Shown: piece by piece, positions 22,008 through 32,978 of the stretch
Layout of the letters: each line of letters opens with the position of its first letter
Position numbering within the stretch: the stretch's first letter is position 1
Assembly (NCBI RefSeq): GCF_051014445.1
Contig: NC_135137.1
Coordinates: 22,879,501-22,943,500, forward strand
Length of the DNA: 64,000 nt
Source of the DNA: Colletes latitarsis
Lineage: Eukaryota; Arthropoda; Insecta; Hymenoptera; Colletidae
Direction of reading: 5' to 3'
Made by a program: the position numbers and the translations under genes
Notes under the pieces: generated by a model
Database searches by the model: none
What the model saw: the letters and a program-made list of their open reading frames with translations, nothing else
What the model was told of the DNA's origin: nothing

Positions 22008-23090
22008 CTATTTTTCATTATCAATAATTCCTATATGCGACGGCACCCAGATAAATTTAAGAAAACTATTGTTCGTATTGTTGCACATAAAGTCATTGAA
22101 CTTTTTTTTAATTTCAAGAGTGTACGAATTTGTTTTGATTGATATTTTTGTGGTCTGCAAGCTCTGTAGGGCACTAAGAGCGTCAGAACAAATGTATATA
22201 TTGCGATGTTTGTTACTTAAGACAATGTCTAGGGCATGGCTTAGCGCAATACACTCGGCCGTGAACACAGAAGCGAACTTGTTTATACTTATAATGATTT
22301 CAGTATTCATCTCGGGACACCAGCATGCTGCACCGACACAATTGTTGCCTGAAATTTTGCTTCCATCTGTGTAAATGGATAGCGCATTACTGCTTTTTAT
22401 GAGTTCCGCTAGTATTTCATTGGGGTGCCCTGAAGTCTTTAGCTCATGGCCCAGCACAGTATCAACAGAAACCACGGTCATTAATGTTTCGAAACTGCAG
22501 GAGTAAATACTGCAGTTATCTTGATTACTAATGTATTTAGTAGCCTCTAGTACGCGTGGGATACACAAATTAAGGATTGACTTGGATCTCGGTTGTCTAT
22601 TTTTTGTTACTCTAGGATAGCTTTTTACAGCTTGATGGGTGTAGGAATTGTTGTTAGTTAGCGCCTTTGTCAAAAACAAGTTGCATAAAAGTTTTGCACG
22701 TTCCCGGATAGAAATTAGTTTAGATTCTGCTAATAGGATATTCTTTGGAGTGCTTCTGCGGTAACCAAGAGCAATTCTAACTGCTGAATTCTGTATTGCT
22801 TCGAGTTTTTCTAACAGAATTTTATTTCTGGGGAAGTAAATGAAGGAGCCATAATCGATAATAGAACGCACATAACTCTTATACAATGTAATCAGTGTAT
22901 TGGGGCAACATCCCCACCAGGTACCTCTCAAAAATTTAATAATGTTGAGAGATTTAAAGCATCTACCTTGTATCTGATCAACCTGAGGGGCAAAAAAAAG
23001 TTTATAGTCGAATGATATACCGAGGAAACGGACGGTTGCGCTGGATTTTATGTTACGGCCTCCGATTATTATTTCTGAACTTCCGGGCAT
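22008..23090 (-). pseudogene. LINE-1 ORF2: RT thumb and RNase H
   Basis: The N-terminal third covers the RT thumb (VRFLGISFDYKLFFAPQ, IDYGSFIYFP, AIQNSAVRIALGYRRSTP). The RNase H domain follows, with SIYTDGSKISG (first Asp), FTAECIALSHAL (Glu), ICSDALSAL (Asp) and IWVPSHIGIIDNEK at the end. All four RNase H catalytic or conserved positions are visible. There is no internal stop over 360 codons. It joins the RT palm at 23184-23393 through a frameshift near 23100-23190. Confidence 0.9.
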
Positions 23091-23183
23091 TATTCTTTTT
23101 TGGTTAAAGTGAATATACGTAGTTTAAAGGTAAGTGTTAGGCCTAGATAATATAGATTTTTTTCAACAGTTTGAATGGCTTTT

Positions 23184-23393
23184 TCAAGAACTTTCTTTCT
23201 TTCCCCTCTTGGTAGAAGCAGTTTTTAAATAGAGTGCTGTGTCATCAGCAAATTGTGAAATTACTACATTTTTGGGTAGGTTTGCATTAATGTTTGAGAC
23301 ATAGATCACATATAAAATTGGACTAAGAACACCTCTTTGGGGAACACCTTTATGAAAGAGTCTATAATTTTCACCTAGGAAGTCAGTATGCAT
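23184..23393 (-). pseudogene. LINE-1 ORF2: RT palm with FADD box
   Basis: A short open segment carries KGVPQRGVLSPILYVIYV (motif B, with Arg replacing the usual Gly) and VISQFADDTALY (catalytic motif C). It is separated by frameshifts from the endonuclease/RT segment upstream and the thumb downstream. Without those lesions the RT core would be complete. Confidence 0.88.
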
Positions 23394-23446
23394 GTACCTT
23401 TCATGTGTAATAAATTTAACGAATCTAAGAATAGTTGATGAGCAGC

Positions 23447-25231
23447 CTATATAGGCCAGTTATCGAAAGCTCCTTGGACATCGAGGAAGGCCGCGAGGAC
23501 TTCTTTCCTTTCTGCAAAAGCTTCTTCCACTTTGACTGCCAAACTAAGCACATTGTCGATACATGATCTGCCTCTCCTAAATCCTTGTTGGTTGCTTGGT
23601 ATGAGATTGTGGTGTTCAGCCCACCATTGTAGTCGATTTTGGATGAGAGTTTCGAAGAGTTTGGACACACAGGAAGTAAGCGAGATGGGGCGCAAGCTTT
23701 TACCGTCTGCTTTTTTGATGAGGTGGACAAAGGAATTTTTCCAACTTTTGGGATAATCACTTTGTACAAACATCTGATTGTAAATGTCCAACAATAGTAA
23801 TTTAAACTTGACCGGTAAGTTTTTTAACATTTCATAGTCAACTCCATCCATTCCTGGAGCTGAGTTAACTTTTTTATGCTCCAGTGCAACAATGAATTCC
23901 GTGAAGTTGAATTGAGCCTCAAAAAATTCGTTTTGTTGATGTGGAGGTAGCCAGTTGGGGTTCGTTAAGACCCACGGGGGACTTATTTTATTAATAGCTT
24001 CTTCAATTTTACTTTTATCTTGGTGGTTTTCCACCCAATGCTGAGGACTTATTTTGACCCATTTATTTTTAAAGATCCTGCACTTGTTCCACACATAGCT
24101 AGGATCTGTTTGTAGATTTATGCTTTCAGCGAATTTTTTAAAAGACTCTCTCTTTTTCTTTTTAAAGACTTTTTTAGCTGTGGCTACGTTTTTTTTATAA
24201 ATTATTAGATCTTCTAGGTTACCCGTATGTTCCCACTTTTTATATGATGCGCGTCGATGTCTTCGAGCTCTGTCACAGTCAGCATCCCACCAGGGAACAG
24301 GATTTTTACTATTCCTTGAATTGTAGTTTCTTCTCCACGGTGTACTAGATTCTATAGCTTCCGTAATTTTTTCCACAAACATTCTATATTTTTCATGAGG
24401 TGCCAGTTGATTGTAGTTAGATAGAAGAAATTTAGAATAACAAGCTTCAAGTTTTGTTGTATATATGGACCAGTCAGTACGAACTGACTTTAGCTTAAAG
24501 GTCTTTTTGCTGTAGGTTTCCTTTTCTACAGCTACATTAATCCATATAGGGAAGTGATCAGATCCCCACGTCTCGTCACATACTTTGTGATCTAATTTAT
24601 CTGAAATATTTATAGTAGAGAAGATTAAGTCGAGGTTAGATTTTGTGTTATGATATATGTCGACGTGCGTGAACGAGTCATTATTGTGTAGAAATAGATC
24701 GTGTGTTTCTATGGCTTTTTCCAAACGTGCCCCATTTGTGTCTGTGTAACTGCAGTTCCAGTTTTTATTATGAGAGTTAAAATCTCCTAATTGTAAGGAG
24801 CTGCTATTCAATTCTATATTTTGTAGAATAAGGTCCCATTGATCTTGAGTGAGAATATTTCCTGGAGCTCTGTAGCAAACTAGAAGTTGCAGGGGGGGAT
24901 TTATGTTATTTATGCGTAGACCACAAATTTCAGTAGCGGTGTCCGGTGTCTTCAGATTACATATTTCTTTATACGCTAGGTATTTACGTATAAGTATAAA
25001 AGTACCACCTCCTCTTGAATGGGTTCTGTCCTTTCTGTATGTTAAGAAGCCGGGAAAGTGAATAGCATGTTGTTCTGTAAGCCATGATTCAACGCAAATG
25101 AGTATATCAACATTTGTCAATATTTTTCCAATTTCAGATAGTCTCTGGCGCACGCTTCTAGCATTCCAAAAAAGTATCTTAAGAGATTGATTATTCTTAT
25201 TGTTCGTATATCTGGGTCGCTGGGGCTCATT
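23447..25231 (-). pseudogene. LINE-1 ORF2: APE endonuclease and RT fingers
   Basis: The AP-type endonuclease nicks target DNA and the RT extends from the nick. The frame opens near 25231, overlapping the ORF1 stop, and the first strand LKILFWNARS precedes any ATG. Numbered from codon 25153, catalytic residues are Glu in ICVESWL (22), Asp and Asn in LGDFNSHN (124, 126) and SDH (198-200). RT follows with PISLTSCVSKLFE, NQQGFRRGRSCIDNV and FLDVQGAFDN (motif A Asp). The frame breaks right after motif A near 23450. No AUG is in frame at the start, so translation presumably depended on reinitiation near the ORF1 stop. That is inference. Confidence 0.9.
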
Positions 25232-26504
25232 TATTGTAATATTGCGCAGAATCAGATAATGCTTTTAATTGAGGGTCATCGGTAGAATATGAATCATCGC
25301 TCGATTCACCCTGTATTTGCAGTTCTGGAGTGCGTAAACGTTTAACTATTCTAGTTACTCGACTTTTCAAGGATCGTTCTGTAAGATGGCCCTTAATTTC
25401 TGTTAGCATATTTGCGAGGGCATGTATATCTTTAGTGTAGTTAATAGCAATACCTGGAGAATCTGAGTTTTCGTAGGTATCTAGCAAAAAATTAGTGATG
25501 CGTTTGAAATCAAGTGGAAATTTCTGTAGGTTAGCCAGAATATAATCTTTAGTAGGAAGTAATTGTCTTGTCACGTCGTCCAAAGTAATTTCAGATGAAC
25601 CAGATTTTTTCAATTTTTTAACAGTATTAGTTTGGCTATCGTGTGTTGTTTTGGCGGCCTTATTTCCTTCAAAACCTTGATCTGAACTGATAATAGAAGA
25701 TAGAGAAAGAGGTCTTTTGTTATATGCTGGAGGAGGCATGGAGAGGATTGTAAAATTCGGCTCTATAGTTGCAGTCGAGCATTCGGTAGTGTTTCGCCCT
25801 GAATCTTTTTCTATAACATGAGTGACTGCCTGTATATTTGTTTGCATATTTTCTTCAGGTTTTGAAATCCCTATAGCGCTACTATTGTTTGTGGAATCTA
25901 TTGTTTTACAGTATCTAGCGAGATGCCCCTCTTCATGGCATAAAAAACATATTAACTTCTCCGTTGATAGATAAATCCAGTAAACTGTATCATCATAATT
26001 AATTTTCAGAGTTTCCGGTAATTTAGAAACGTCTTCAGGCTGTATAAACATTTGTCTTCTGAAGCTTAGCACGTGACTGTAGTTAGGGTTACTCATTCCT
26101 GCTCTGATAAATGTTATCTGCGAGCTTAACTTGATTTTGAGCTTGTCTAGTTCGTTTTCAATTAAGCTGTGGGGGATTATTGGGCACACGTTTGACAATA
26201 TTATTCTTTTAGCTTTTGTAATTAACGGTCGTATTCCAAGAACATGCGGATCAATGTTTACTTTAGCATTACTATCAGTAAGTTTGTCAGCTATCTCCTT
26301 ACTATTCAAGTACATGCAAACTCGTCCATGTGAAATGCGAGATACAAATCTAATATTTTTTGGATCCGTTAGCTTTCCCACTGCCACTGTGTACTCCTGA
26401 ATAGAGATTCCTTCAATGGAATCAATTATTATTGCCTGTTCTTTAGTCGGAAAATATACTTGTTGAGCCATTTGTGCGTAGGTTTTTGGTACATTCGGAT
26501 TCAT
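25227..26504 (-). CDS. LINE-1 ORF1 (Gag-like RNA-binding protein)
   Basis: This is an uninterrupted frame of 425 codons. An RRM-like region occupies about residues 20-170 (IDSIEGISIQEY, RIILSNVCPIIPHS, FLSFRRQMFIQP-type blocks). It is followed by one CCHC knuckle, C186-x2-C189-x4-H194-x4-C199, then a Ser/Thr-rich linker and a basic C-terminus. Such proteins coat the LINE RNA in a ribonucleoprotein. The absence of stops, against several breaks in ORF2, suggests moderate age. Its TGA overlaps the region where ORF2 opens. The related LINE-2 ORF1 at 57.5-59.5 kb has the same knuckle and linker order. Confidence 0.88.
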   Translation of the reverse strand: MNPNVPKTYAQMAQQVYFPTKEQAIIIDSIEGISIQEYTVAVGKLTDPKNIRFVSRISHGRVCMYLNSKEIADKLTDSNAKVNIDPHVLGIRPLITKAKRIILSNVCPIIPHSLIENELDKLKIKLSSQITFIRAGMSNPNYSHVLSFRRQMFIQPEDVSKLPETLKINYDDTVYWIYLSTEKLICFLCHEEGHLARYCKTIDSTNNSSAIGISKPEENMQTNIQAVTHVIEKDSGRNTTECSTATIEPNFTILSMPPPAYNKRPLSLSSIISSDQGFEGNKAAKTTHDSQTNTVKKLKKSGSSEITLDDVTRQLLPTKDYILANLQKFPLDFKRITNFLLDTYENSDSPGIAINYTKDIHALANMLTEIKGHLTERSLKSRVTRIVKRLRTPELQIQGESSDDSYSTDDPQLKALSDSAQYYNK

Positions 26505-26705
26505 GGTTGTTTTCTATACGTGGAAGAGTGCCCCTGAAGCCAGAAACACTTTCCTTCTCTCTCACAAACTTTAAACGAACACTCGCGTATCGCTCGCAAT
26601 CTGAACCAGGACAATAATATAAACACGTCCGTGCTCGACGGTAGCTCACGCTCGACTCCATCCAGGCATCTTCCCACGACGATCAGTTCCAGGTGTTTCA
26701 GCATT
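26505..26705 (-). promoter_or_regulatory. LINE-1 5' UTR, approximate
   Basis: About 200 bp between the ORF1 start and the point where sequence character changes. In I-type elements this interval holds the internal promoter. The exact 5' end is not defined because no target duplication was found. The next 178 bp, up to the hAT element, contain nothing recognised. Confidence 0.4.
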
Positions 26706-27352
26706 CAAAGCGAGTTAACCGCCCTACAGAAATTTTAAATGTATCTAAAAAAAACTTACAGCAAACCGACACTTCTGAATTATTATTTCTTAACAGAAAA
26801 TATTTGTAGCTGCATTTTCTCATAGGTCTTTCAAAAGTTCTGGGCCGCCCTTGTTTTATTAGTCGTTGATGAACTGTAGTACATAGTGATACGCACGAGA
26901 CGAGACGAGACGAGATTTCCGCGATTTCGAAAAATCTCGAAACATGCTATCGATCTCCAATTTTCGAGAATCTCGAATATATGATCTCGATCTCGATCTC
27001 AATCTCGACGAGGTCTTGACAAGATTGGCGATACAAAATATAGTTCAAAATATGCCAAGATCTGTTAAAATTTTAGCAAAAAAGTATATATTACTGTATA
27101 CTATATATACTTGGTGTTCCTACCTTAATCTTTTTTTAAAAAACTTGAAAGTTGTAAGGTCTCTACTGTCGACAGAAAATTAGTTACAAAAGTTATTGCC
27201 AATTATTTACACATCTTCAGAAGTTAATAATAATTTTACTGGATGTCTTGTAGCTCTCCTATGTTACATAAAACACCCTGTATATGTTTACATATTTGCA
27301 TTTTGTAAGGGATGGGGTGAGTCGCGGGGATGTATTGGGAGGAAGAGGAGAG

Positions 27353-28037
27353 TGTTACGGGGAGAGGGTGTAGGCAATTAAAGGGGCACCAAGACTTCGC
27401 TGGAAAGTAGAGTCAAAACCCAAGGGCGGATTTGTAAGTTTATTCGTCGTTGCTCGTTACAAAACTCCGGCGGCAGATCCGTTGCCGGCGACGGATGATC
27501 GTCGTCTGGGCGAGGGCGCAGGCCCTAGGAGACCGGTGGCGACGCTCCGCGTAGGTACTGCGTACCGTGTCTCGTAGGGGCGCTTAGCCGCGGCGAACGC
27601 GAGGTTCTGCTGATATTCCCGTAAGGGTTTGTGGGCGCTCTCCTACAGCTTGGCACGCCCGCATAGGAGCCGGCATTGAGGAGCTTTTCCTGGCGAGGGC
27701 ACCCGACTGGATGACAAGTAGTTTTCCCGCAGCTTAGCACACTCGCGTAGGAGCCGGCACTGGGGATCTTCTTTGTACGAAGTCGGGTAGCGATTGACAA
27801 TCATGGGCCGGAGGGCCCGTATTTATACTTGGGGATGCGCGCTAGCGCTGACCTGGTCGTCGCTGATTGGTTGGGGCCCAACTATTTTTAGCAATGACCT
27901 GGGTTTTCGGCAAAAACCACATCGTTATTTCTATCCTACGTAAAACTATGTAAAACTACGGGCGCGGTATAGCTTCGTTTCGGCGAACGCTGCGTCGTCG
28001 TCCTTATTTCTATACTAAACTATTATGTCGCGTTACA
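27353..28037. mobile_element. Solo-LTR-like insert in the hAT element
   Basis: A GC-rich block beginning TGTTACGGGG and ending CGCGTTACA stands out from its AT-rich host. TG...CA ends and an abrupt composition change suggest an LTR of about 685 bp. The flanks do not show a matching duplication (GAGAG against ATTTT), so the left boundary may lie further out, or the insert may be a fragment. Confidence 0.4.
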
Positions 28038-28218
28038 ATTTTATAATTCAATTTTATAAATGTAACTCCTAAAATAATATGAACAATAAGTTTTCAATAA
28101 GTAATTTTATATTAAAATTGTAGACAAAGGTCTTGTAGTAAGTAAAAATACAAAAGTAAATAAATTTTATCAAAATTTATTTATGTAAAATAATAGTAAA
28201 TAAATTTATCAAAATTTA

Positions 28219-31200
28219 TTACAATAATGCGTGTAAGTTTGAGATATACCACGAATTCAGGCATATTAATGACCTGGCAGATTTAGCAGTTAGCGGGTTA
28301 CGGTGCTTGCGTATCATTAAACCAGCCTTAGAAAATAAACGTTCCGCTAGAACAGACGTGGCTGGCGTTCCTAGGAAGTCCCGAGCCATTGTTGATAAAT
28401 AGGGATACTCTTGATGACAGTATGTCAACATCCTTGTCCGCTCTTCTTGTGTTATAGTATTTTGTTAATTCATTTGTCCAATTTAAATCGCTGACAGATT
28501 TCTCATATACAACACTCATACCAATGTCATCGTCATAATCAGTCGAGGATTTAGGCAAATCATTATTTCGGGAGCTATGTATCTGAAGAAATAAAATATT
28601 TGTTCTTATACAAATCTTCAAATTTTTTAATGCTTTGATCTTTCATTTCTTTTCCCCATGTTGTGGCATTAAAACTTTCAATTTTGTACCTCGGATCTAG
28701 TACGAGGCTAATACAGTAAATCCAGTTAGATTTATAATAATGTTTACGTAATTTATCTCGACCAGCTTGGTATGCATTGAACAATTTATCAGTACGGTTT
28801 AAAGTTCGCATCTTATTTTCGATATTATCTAAAAGCATATTGAATACTACTATAACGTGCGGTAATAATACATAGTTGTCACCTTCAAGAAGAGTAGATA
28901 CAGTTTTAAAATGGTTTAGAAATTTCTGACCACAAACACCGTTCCTCTTCGGATAGTAAATACACGTGAAATGCAGTATTACTTTGAAACAGACTAATCA
29001 GTGCAGGCTTCAACAATAATGCAACTTTGACCATATCATGAATCGAGTTCCAGCGTGTACACACATCGATCTTTGGCGACAAAAACTTGGTGCCAGTTAT
29101 GGTGCATGTACTTTTCAGCATATCCTGAACTGAACTGAATTGAACTCCCAAGTTTAAGATATGCGCAAAGTATCGAAAATGACAATCTTCACAGTCGAAA
29201 TCGATACCTTCACCTTGTAAAATTAACTTAGCTCTCGAATAAATACAGTATTGCTAGCAACATTGTCCAAGACGATACCTATGATCACCGCATCTACTTT
29301 AGCAAAATTGTTAAATAATTTTCAACATTTTTTTATTATCCGTAAACAGTATTTTGTTTCGAGAAAATAAAAAATCGAGATGTAAAATCGAGAAATTACA
29401 AATTTAAACGATACAATTTCATTGTTTGCAACTGTATGTGATATTACTTTGAATCTTCGACTCAATATTGAAGTTTTTTAAAGAATTGTAGAACAACATT
29501 GCTATGTCCTTGCCAGTGTGGGCTCTGTTGGATGGTACGAAGTCTAAAACTATGGACTGTAGTTTCCAATGGACGTCCAACCATCGACCGTGAAGGAAAT
29601 CTTGGATTTATTAGTTTTCAGTATATTGATTACTGCATATTTCTTCTTTTCAAATATTTCCAATACACTCCTTTTCATAGTATCGTGTTTAGGATACTCA
29701 ATGTTAGAATTTAATGCAGTAAAAAAGTTCTGTGGCAGTATCATCAAAAAAATTGAACGGCAAATATTTTATTGCCAACCATTGTACTATTTTTTCTGTG
29801 AAGCTAATATTGCTACATGAAGCCTGAACTTGATATTAAAAATAAATGATATTTATTTTTATTAATTTTTATTAATAAATAAATGTTATTTATGAACGTT
29901 ATAAAAAGAATGTAAGCAACCTAATTTATAAATCTCAATAAAATGATATATTAAGTCTGTAGGGAAATTTTAATTTAATTATAAAATGGTTATTAAGGTT
30001 AACGTAAATAAAATAAAAATAAAAAGCTTATAAACGGTAAAGAGAGTTTTAGTATGCAAATTTTGAAAACTACAAATATTTTTTCTTATATACATAATCT
30101 CAGATTAAATACATGACAATTTTGTTGAGTCAAATGTGCAATATGTAATTTACGTAGAAACAAAATATCTTTTAACAAAATTAACCGTGAGTGGTATTTG
30201 GAAAAAATATCTAACAATAGCTGTACTCTTTTCACGTGTTATTCACTTTATCAAATCGTGCTTGTTAATTTGCATGATTTTTTAATTATTTGTATATACA
30301 ACACCTCATGCGTATATACATTCATTTATATTTTACTAAAATTATCTTCTTTTGCAGAAAATGTAAAAGTTGCTGATTATTTGATTGTGAAGTGGATCCG
30401 TACAATTTATTAAATTCTTTTCTGTGAGTAATTTTTAAATGTGTTACGAGCCGGGGCCGTGCAGTGCGCGTGACGAACCCGATACGAAATCGGGGAGCTG
30501 CTAGGATAGTTGATAACGACGCAGACGAACTTAATGCAAAATTGGGGAGCTGCTAGGAGGTTGGAAGACGCACAGACAAACTCGAAGCGAAATCGAGGAG
30601 CCACTAGGTTGTAAGAATTTGTATTTGGATTTAGGATATGTTAATTGATCTCGTAACTTTGAATTATTAAATGTAATATAACTCGAGCGGTAAGGTTATA
30701 TTATTGTGGGAGCGTTTAACTAATAATAATCGCTTTATATAATTATGGGTTAAAGAAGTTGGATAACTCTGATTTAATAATGAAAGTAGATATATTCTTA
30801 AACCAACAAGTAAAATACAAGTGTTTCGTGTATCTTATGTCGTGTTCAAGGAATAATTATAAATATCTATATAGTTCTTGCTCGGTGTTGACGCACTGGC
30901 GATGCGGGGGTATGTCAGTTGAAAATAAAGGCCGTAATAGAATTTATACCGATTCACGGATTCTATATGGTTTAATATTTATACGAAAGGGTACTGTAGC
31001 CTGATCTCATGAAATACAACTAACTATCAAAAACCGTATACGCGTAACGAGAGACGTGGAGTTGACACTAAACGTGACTGTACGATTATGATCTCCAGAG
31101 TAATGAAATCACGGAGTTTATATACCAAAAAATCTGTGGAAGCGGATTCAAAAGTACGTTAGAAATTATCGTGTGCAGTATTCTCCGAATTGTATTAATT

Positions 31201-31560
31201 AACGGGTTGCTGTATTGCAACGGAATGACCCCCATTTCAAAGGTTAGATAAGTAGCAGGGCGATTTCCTAATGCACGCAAGTGGCAAGGAAAATTTGGGG
31301 AACGAAACGTTCGACATACGTAACAAATATCTTCTCAATTCGGTGGTGTTCGATTGTTTCATTTTTATGATTTTCTTTATTTTTTGTGTTTCGCATAACT
31401 TGCATATTCCAAACTTTTCTTTTTTATCATCTACATCCACATTATAATATATTAAAAGTTTTGTTCTTTGCGGTGTAGATGAAGAAGATGATATAGAAGG
31501 CTCTTCTCGACCGCCACTGTCAGAGTCTGATGAATTTGCAGTTCTGACGTTTAGACATGG
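28219..31560 (-). pseudogene. hAT transposase remnant (BED type)
   Basis: Pieces lie in order on the minus strand. A Ser-rich N-terminus near 31450-31560 leads into a BED zinc finger at 31290-31440 (FGICKLCETQ ... KMKQSNTTELRRYL). A catalytic N-part with KISFTVDGWTS lies near 29560-29620. SPKIDVCTRWNSIHDM lies near 29030-29090. Then DPRYKIESFN near 28680, and the dimerisation domain YPYLSTMARDFLGTPATS VLAERLFSKAG at 28230-28420 in hAT order. Stops and frameshifts separate the pieces, and an LTR-like insert lies between the BED finger and the core. The protein is not functional. It could once have mobilised this element. Confidence 0.85.
30442..31269. mobile_element. LTR-like insert with threefold internal repeat
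   Basis: The insert begins TGTTACGAGCCGGGG. Within 30470-30610, a unit of about 50-60 bp with GAAATCGGGGAGCTGCTAGG recurs three times with drift. It separates the hAT BED finger from the transposase core, so it is foreign. AATG occurs at both proposed edges (30438-30441 and 31270-31273), but the right terminus lacks the canonical CA, so that boundary is tentative. Confidence 0.4.
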
Positions 31561-32202
31561 TTGTTAGTATTGAAAATACGTTTTTCTTGGAAGGCACAGC
31601 TGAACTGTCTGTCTCTTATACCTCTTCTCTTAACATGTTCGAAAACCGGCAACGTTTTCCTGACTAACTGTAAGTTTAATACACGCTGTACGTGTACGAT
31701 CTTTGTCGGCGCGCACTTATTGCGCCTAGATAAAAAACAAAGAAACAAAAGGCCTGCTGACTGCCGGTTGGGACTTACCATCAAAGGAGGAACGACTTAC
31801 AATATAAACAAAATTGTATGTGGCGTTATTTCTTAGCGCAGCAGTCACGACGTCATATGTATTGTCGATCGGTTAAATAATAAAATATTTTGTTGAGATC
31901 TCGTCAAGATCTTGACGAGAATTTTAAATAATCTTGATTTCGTCGAGATCTCGATATCGATCTCGAATCGTACAAGTAATCTCGATCAAGATTTATCTTG
32001 TCTCGTGCGCATCACTAGTAGTATATAGATATAGATTCTGGGTTTCAAAATCTATTAATTTCCAGCAATTATCAACATTAGATTATCTTTCATTATATTC
32101 TACGTGATCTAAACATTTTTTTGAGCAAAAGCAATCCTTATTTTCAAAAATTTTGGCACTCACAAGTTTTGATTTTTTGTCGTGTAAGAATCAGGAAAAT
32201 AA

Positions 32203-32433
32203 TGTGGGCGTTTTCAAAATAAAACTCGGTCCTTTATTTGGTCCGTACAAGGTGATGGTCGTTACAAGAATGTCTTCTTTCTAGCCTGAGGTGAATGCCT
32301 TCGCCAGAGTGACTGTTTGTTTCTTTATGACACTCCTGCTCTCAAGGAACTTTTCTTGAGAGGGGTCGTGCGTTGACAACATGCATGTATCCCGTCTTAT
32401 TGTTAGCCACTCGCTTACTTCGATTTTCTAACA
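32203..32433 (-). repeat. 3' LTR of a Gypsy-B-like element (fragment)
   Basis: TGTGGGCGTTTTC...TTCTAACA, followed by TTCGGCCATCCTGACTC. That follow-on sequence matches in layout the DNA next to the Gypsy-B 3' LTR at 44044 (CTCGGCCATCCTGGCTAA), including CTGTCCTCAG. The short segment 32434-32495 would be the end of its pol gene. The rest of that element is absent. Confidence 0.5.
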
Positions 32434-32495
32434 TTCGGCCATCCTGACTCAGGTCTGTCCTCAGACTTTACATTTAATTTCGTCGTTGAAGCTAT

Positions 32496-32944
32496 TGTGG
32501 GGGATCAGTACAGGAAAGGATCGTAATAATTTACTCAATCCACGCCATTTTTTAACTGTGGAAGCATCAGAGTTTATTTAACGTTTGCTTAGAATGCGTA
32601 TTGATACAAGTGTTTCGCGGAGTAGCGCGCTAGCGACTCGTGACGTACGCGACGAAAGTTGCAAGTTTGTAATGCCTGAAGTCCTCTGTCCTACCGGGGT
32701 TTTATACCCGGCCTAGGGCAAGGATAGCGCGTATTTCTTTTTCCTACAAAATCGACGCCAAATTCGGCGGGAAAAATGTTTCGGCCGCATGGCCAACGCC
32801 AGTGATTGTTTCTGGCCGCCGGGAAAAACCCGGGCTTGTACCGATGGTCGCCATGTGCGCCCCTCGACCCTGGCCGAGCTCGTACAAGCCCCTACAATAA
32901 AATGTTGCTTTTAACGAAGGCGTGGTGGCGACGAAGTCGCTACA
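32496..32944 (-). repeat. Gypsy-E 3' LTR
   Basis: TGTGGGGGATCAG...GTCGCTACA, 449 bp with TG...CA ends. It lies directly downstream (minus strand) of a strong polypurine tract and of a Gypsy pol C-terminus. It abuts the preceding Gypsy-B-like fragment, so one of the two probably inserted into or recombined with the other. Confidence 0.6.
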
Positions 32945-32961
32945 TCAGCCCCCACCCCCCG
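32945..32961 (-). promoter_or_regulatory. Gypsy-E polypurine tract
   Basis: The minus strand reads GCGGGGGGTGGGGGCTGA immediately before the LTR TG. This is a textbook position for plus-strand priming. Confidence 0.75.
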
Positions 32962-32978
32962 CTAGTAATTAACTTAAA

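Larger units (their letters stand above)
21598..26705 (-). mobile_element. LINE-1: near-complete I-type non-LTR retrotransposon
   Basis: This is a 5.1-kb minus-strand element with a 5' UTR, ORF1 (Gag-like, CCHC knuckle) and ORF2 with endonuclease, RT and RNase H, followed by a Cys/His tail. RNase H after RT puts it in the I/R1-type group rather than Jockey. The gene order is complete, and I counted about three frameshifts in ORF2. The 3' end abuts Gypsy-2 at 21597 without a clear poly(A) or duplication, so the junction may post-date insertion. Confidence 0.85.
26884..32017 (-). mobile_element. hAT element with 8-bp target duplication
   Basis: Terminal inverted repeats TAGTGATACGCACGAGAC (left) and TAGTGATGCGCACGAGAC (right, reverse complement) bound the element. 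The flanks are GTAGTACA (26876-26883) and GTAGTATA (32018-32025), a 7/8 match to an 8-bp hAT target duplication. Subterminal DNA on both sides is packed with TCTCGAT/ATCTCGA repeats (about 26975-27015 and 31895-31990), likely transposase binding sites by analogy. The interior carries a broken BED-type transposase and two LTR-like inserts, which explains the 5.1-kb length. Confidence 0.88.

Noticed and set aside
30198..30413. Hydrophobic plus-strand frame inside the hAT element
   Set aside because: AT-rich chance frame, opposite to the transposase, with no motif.
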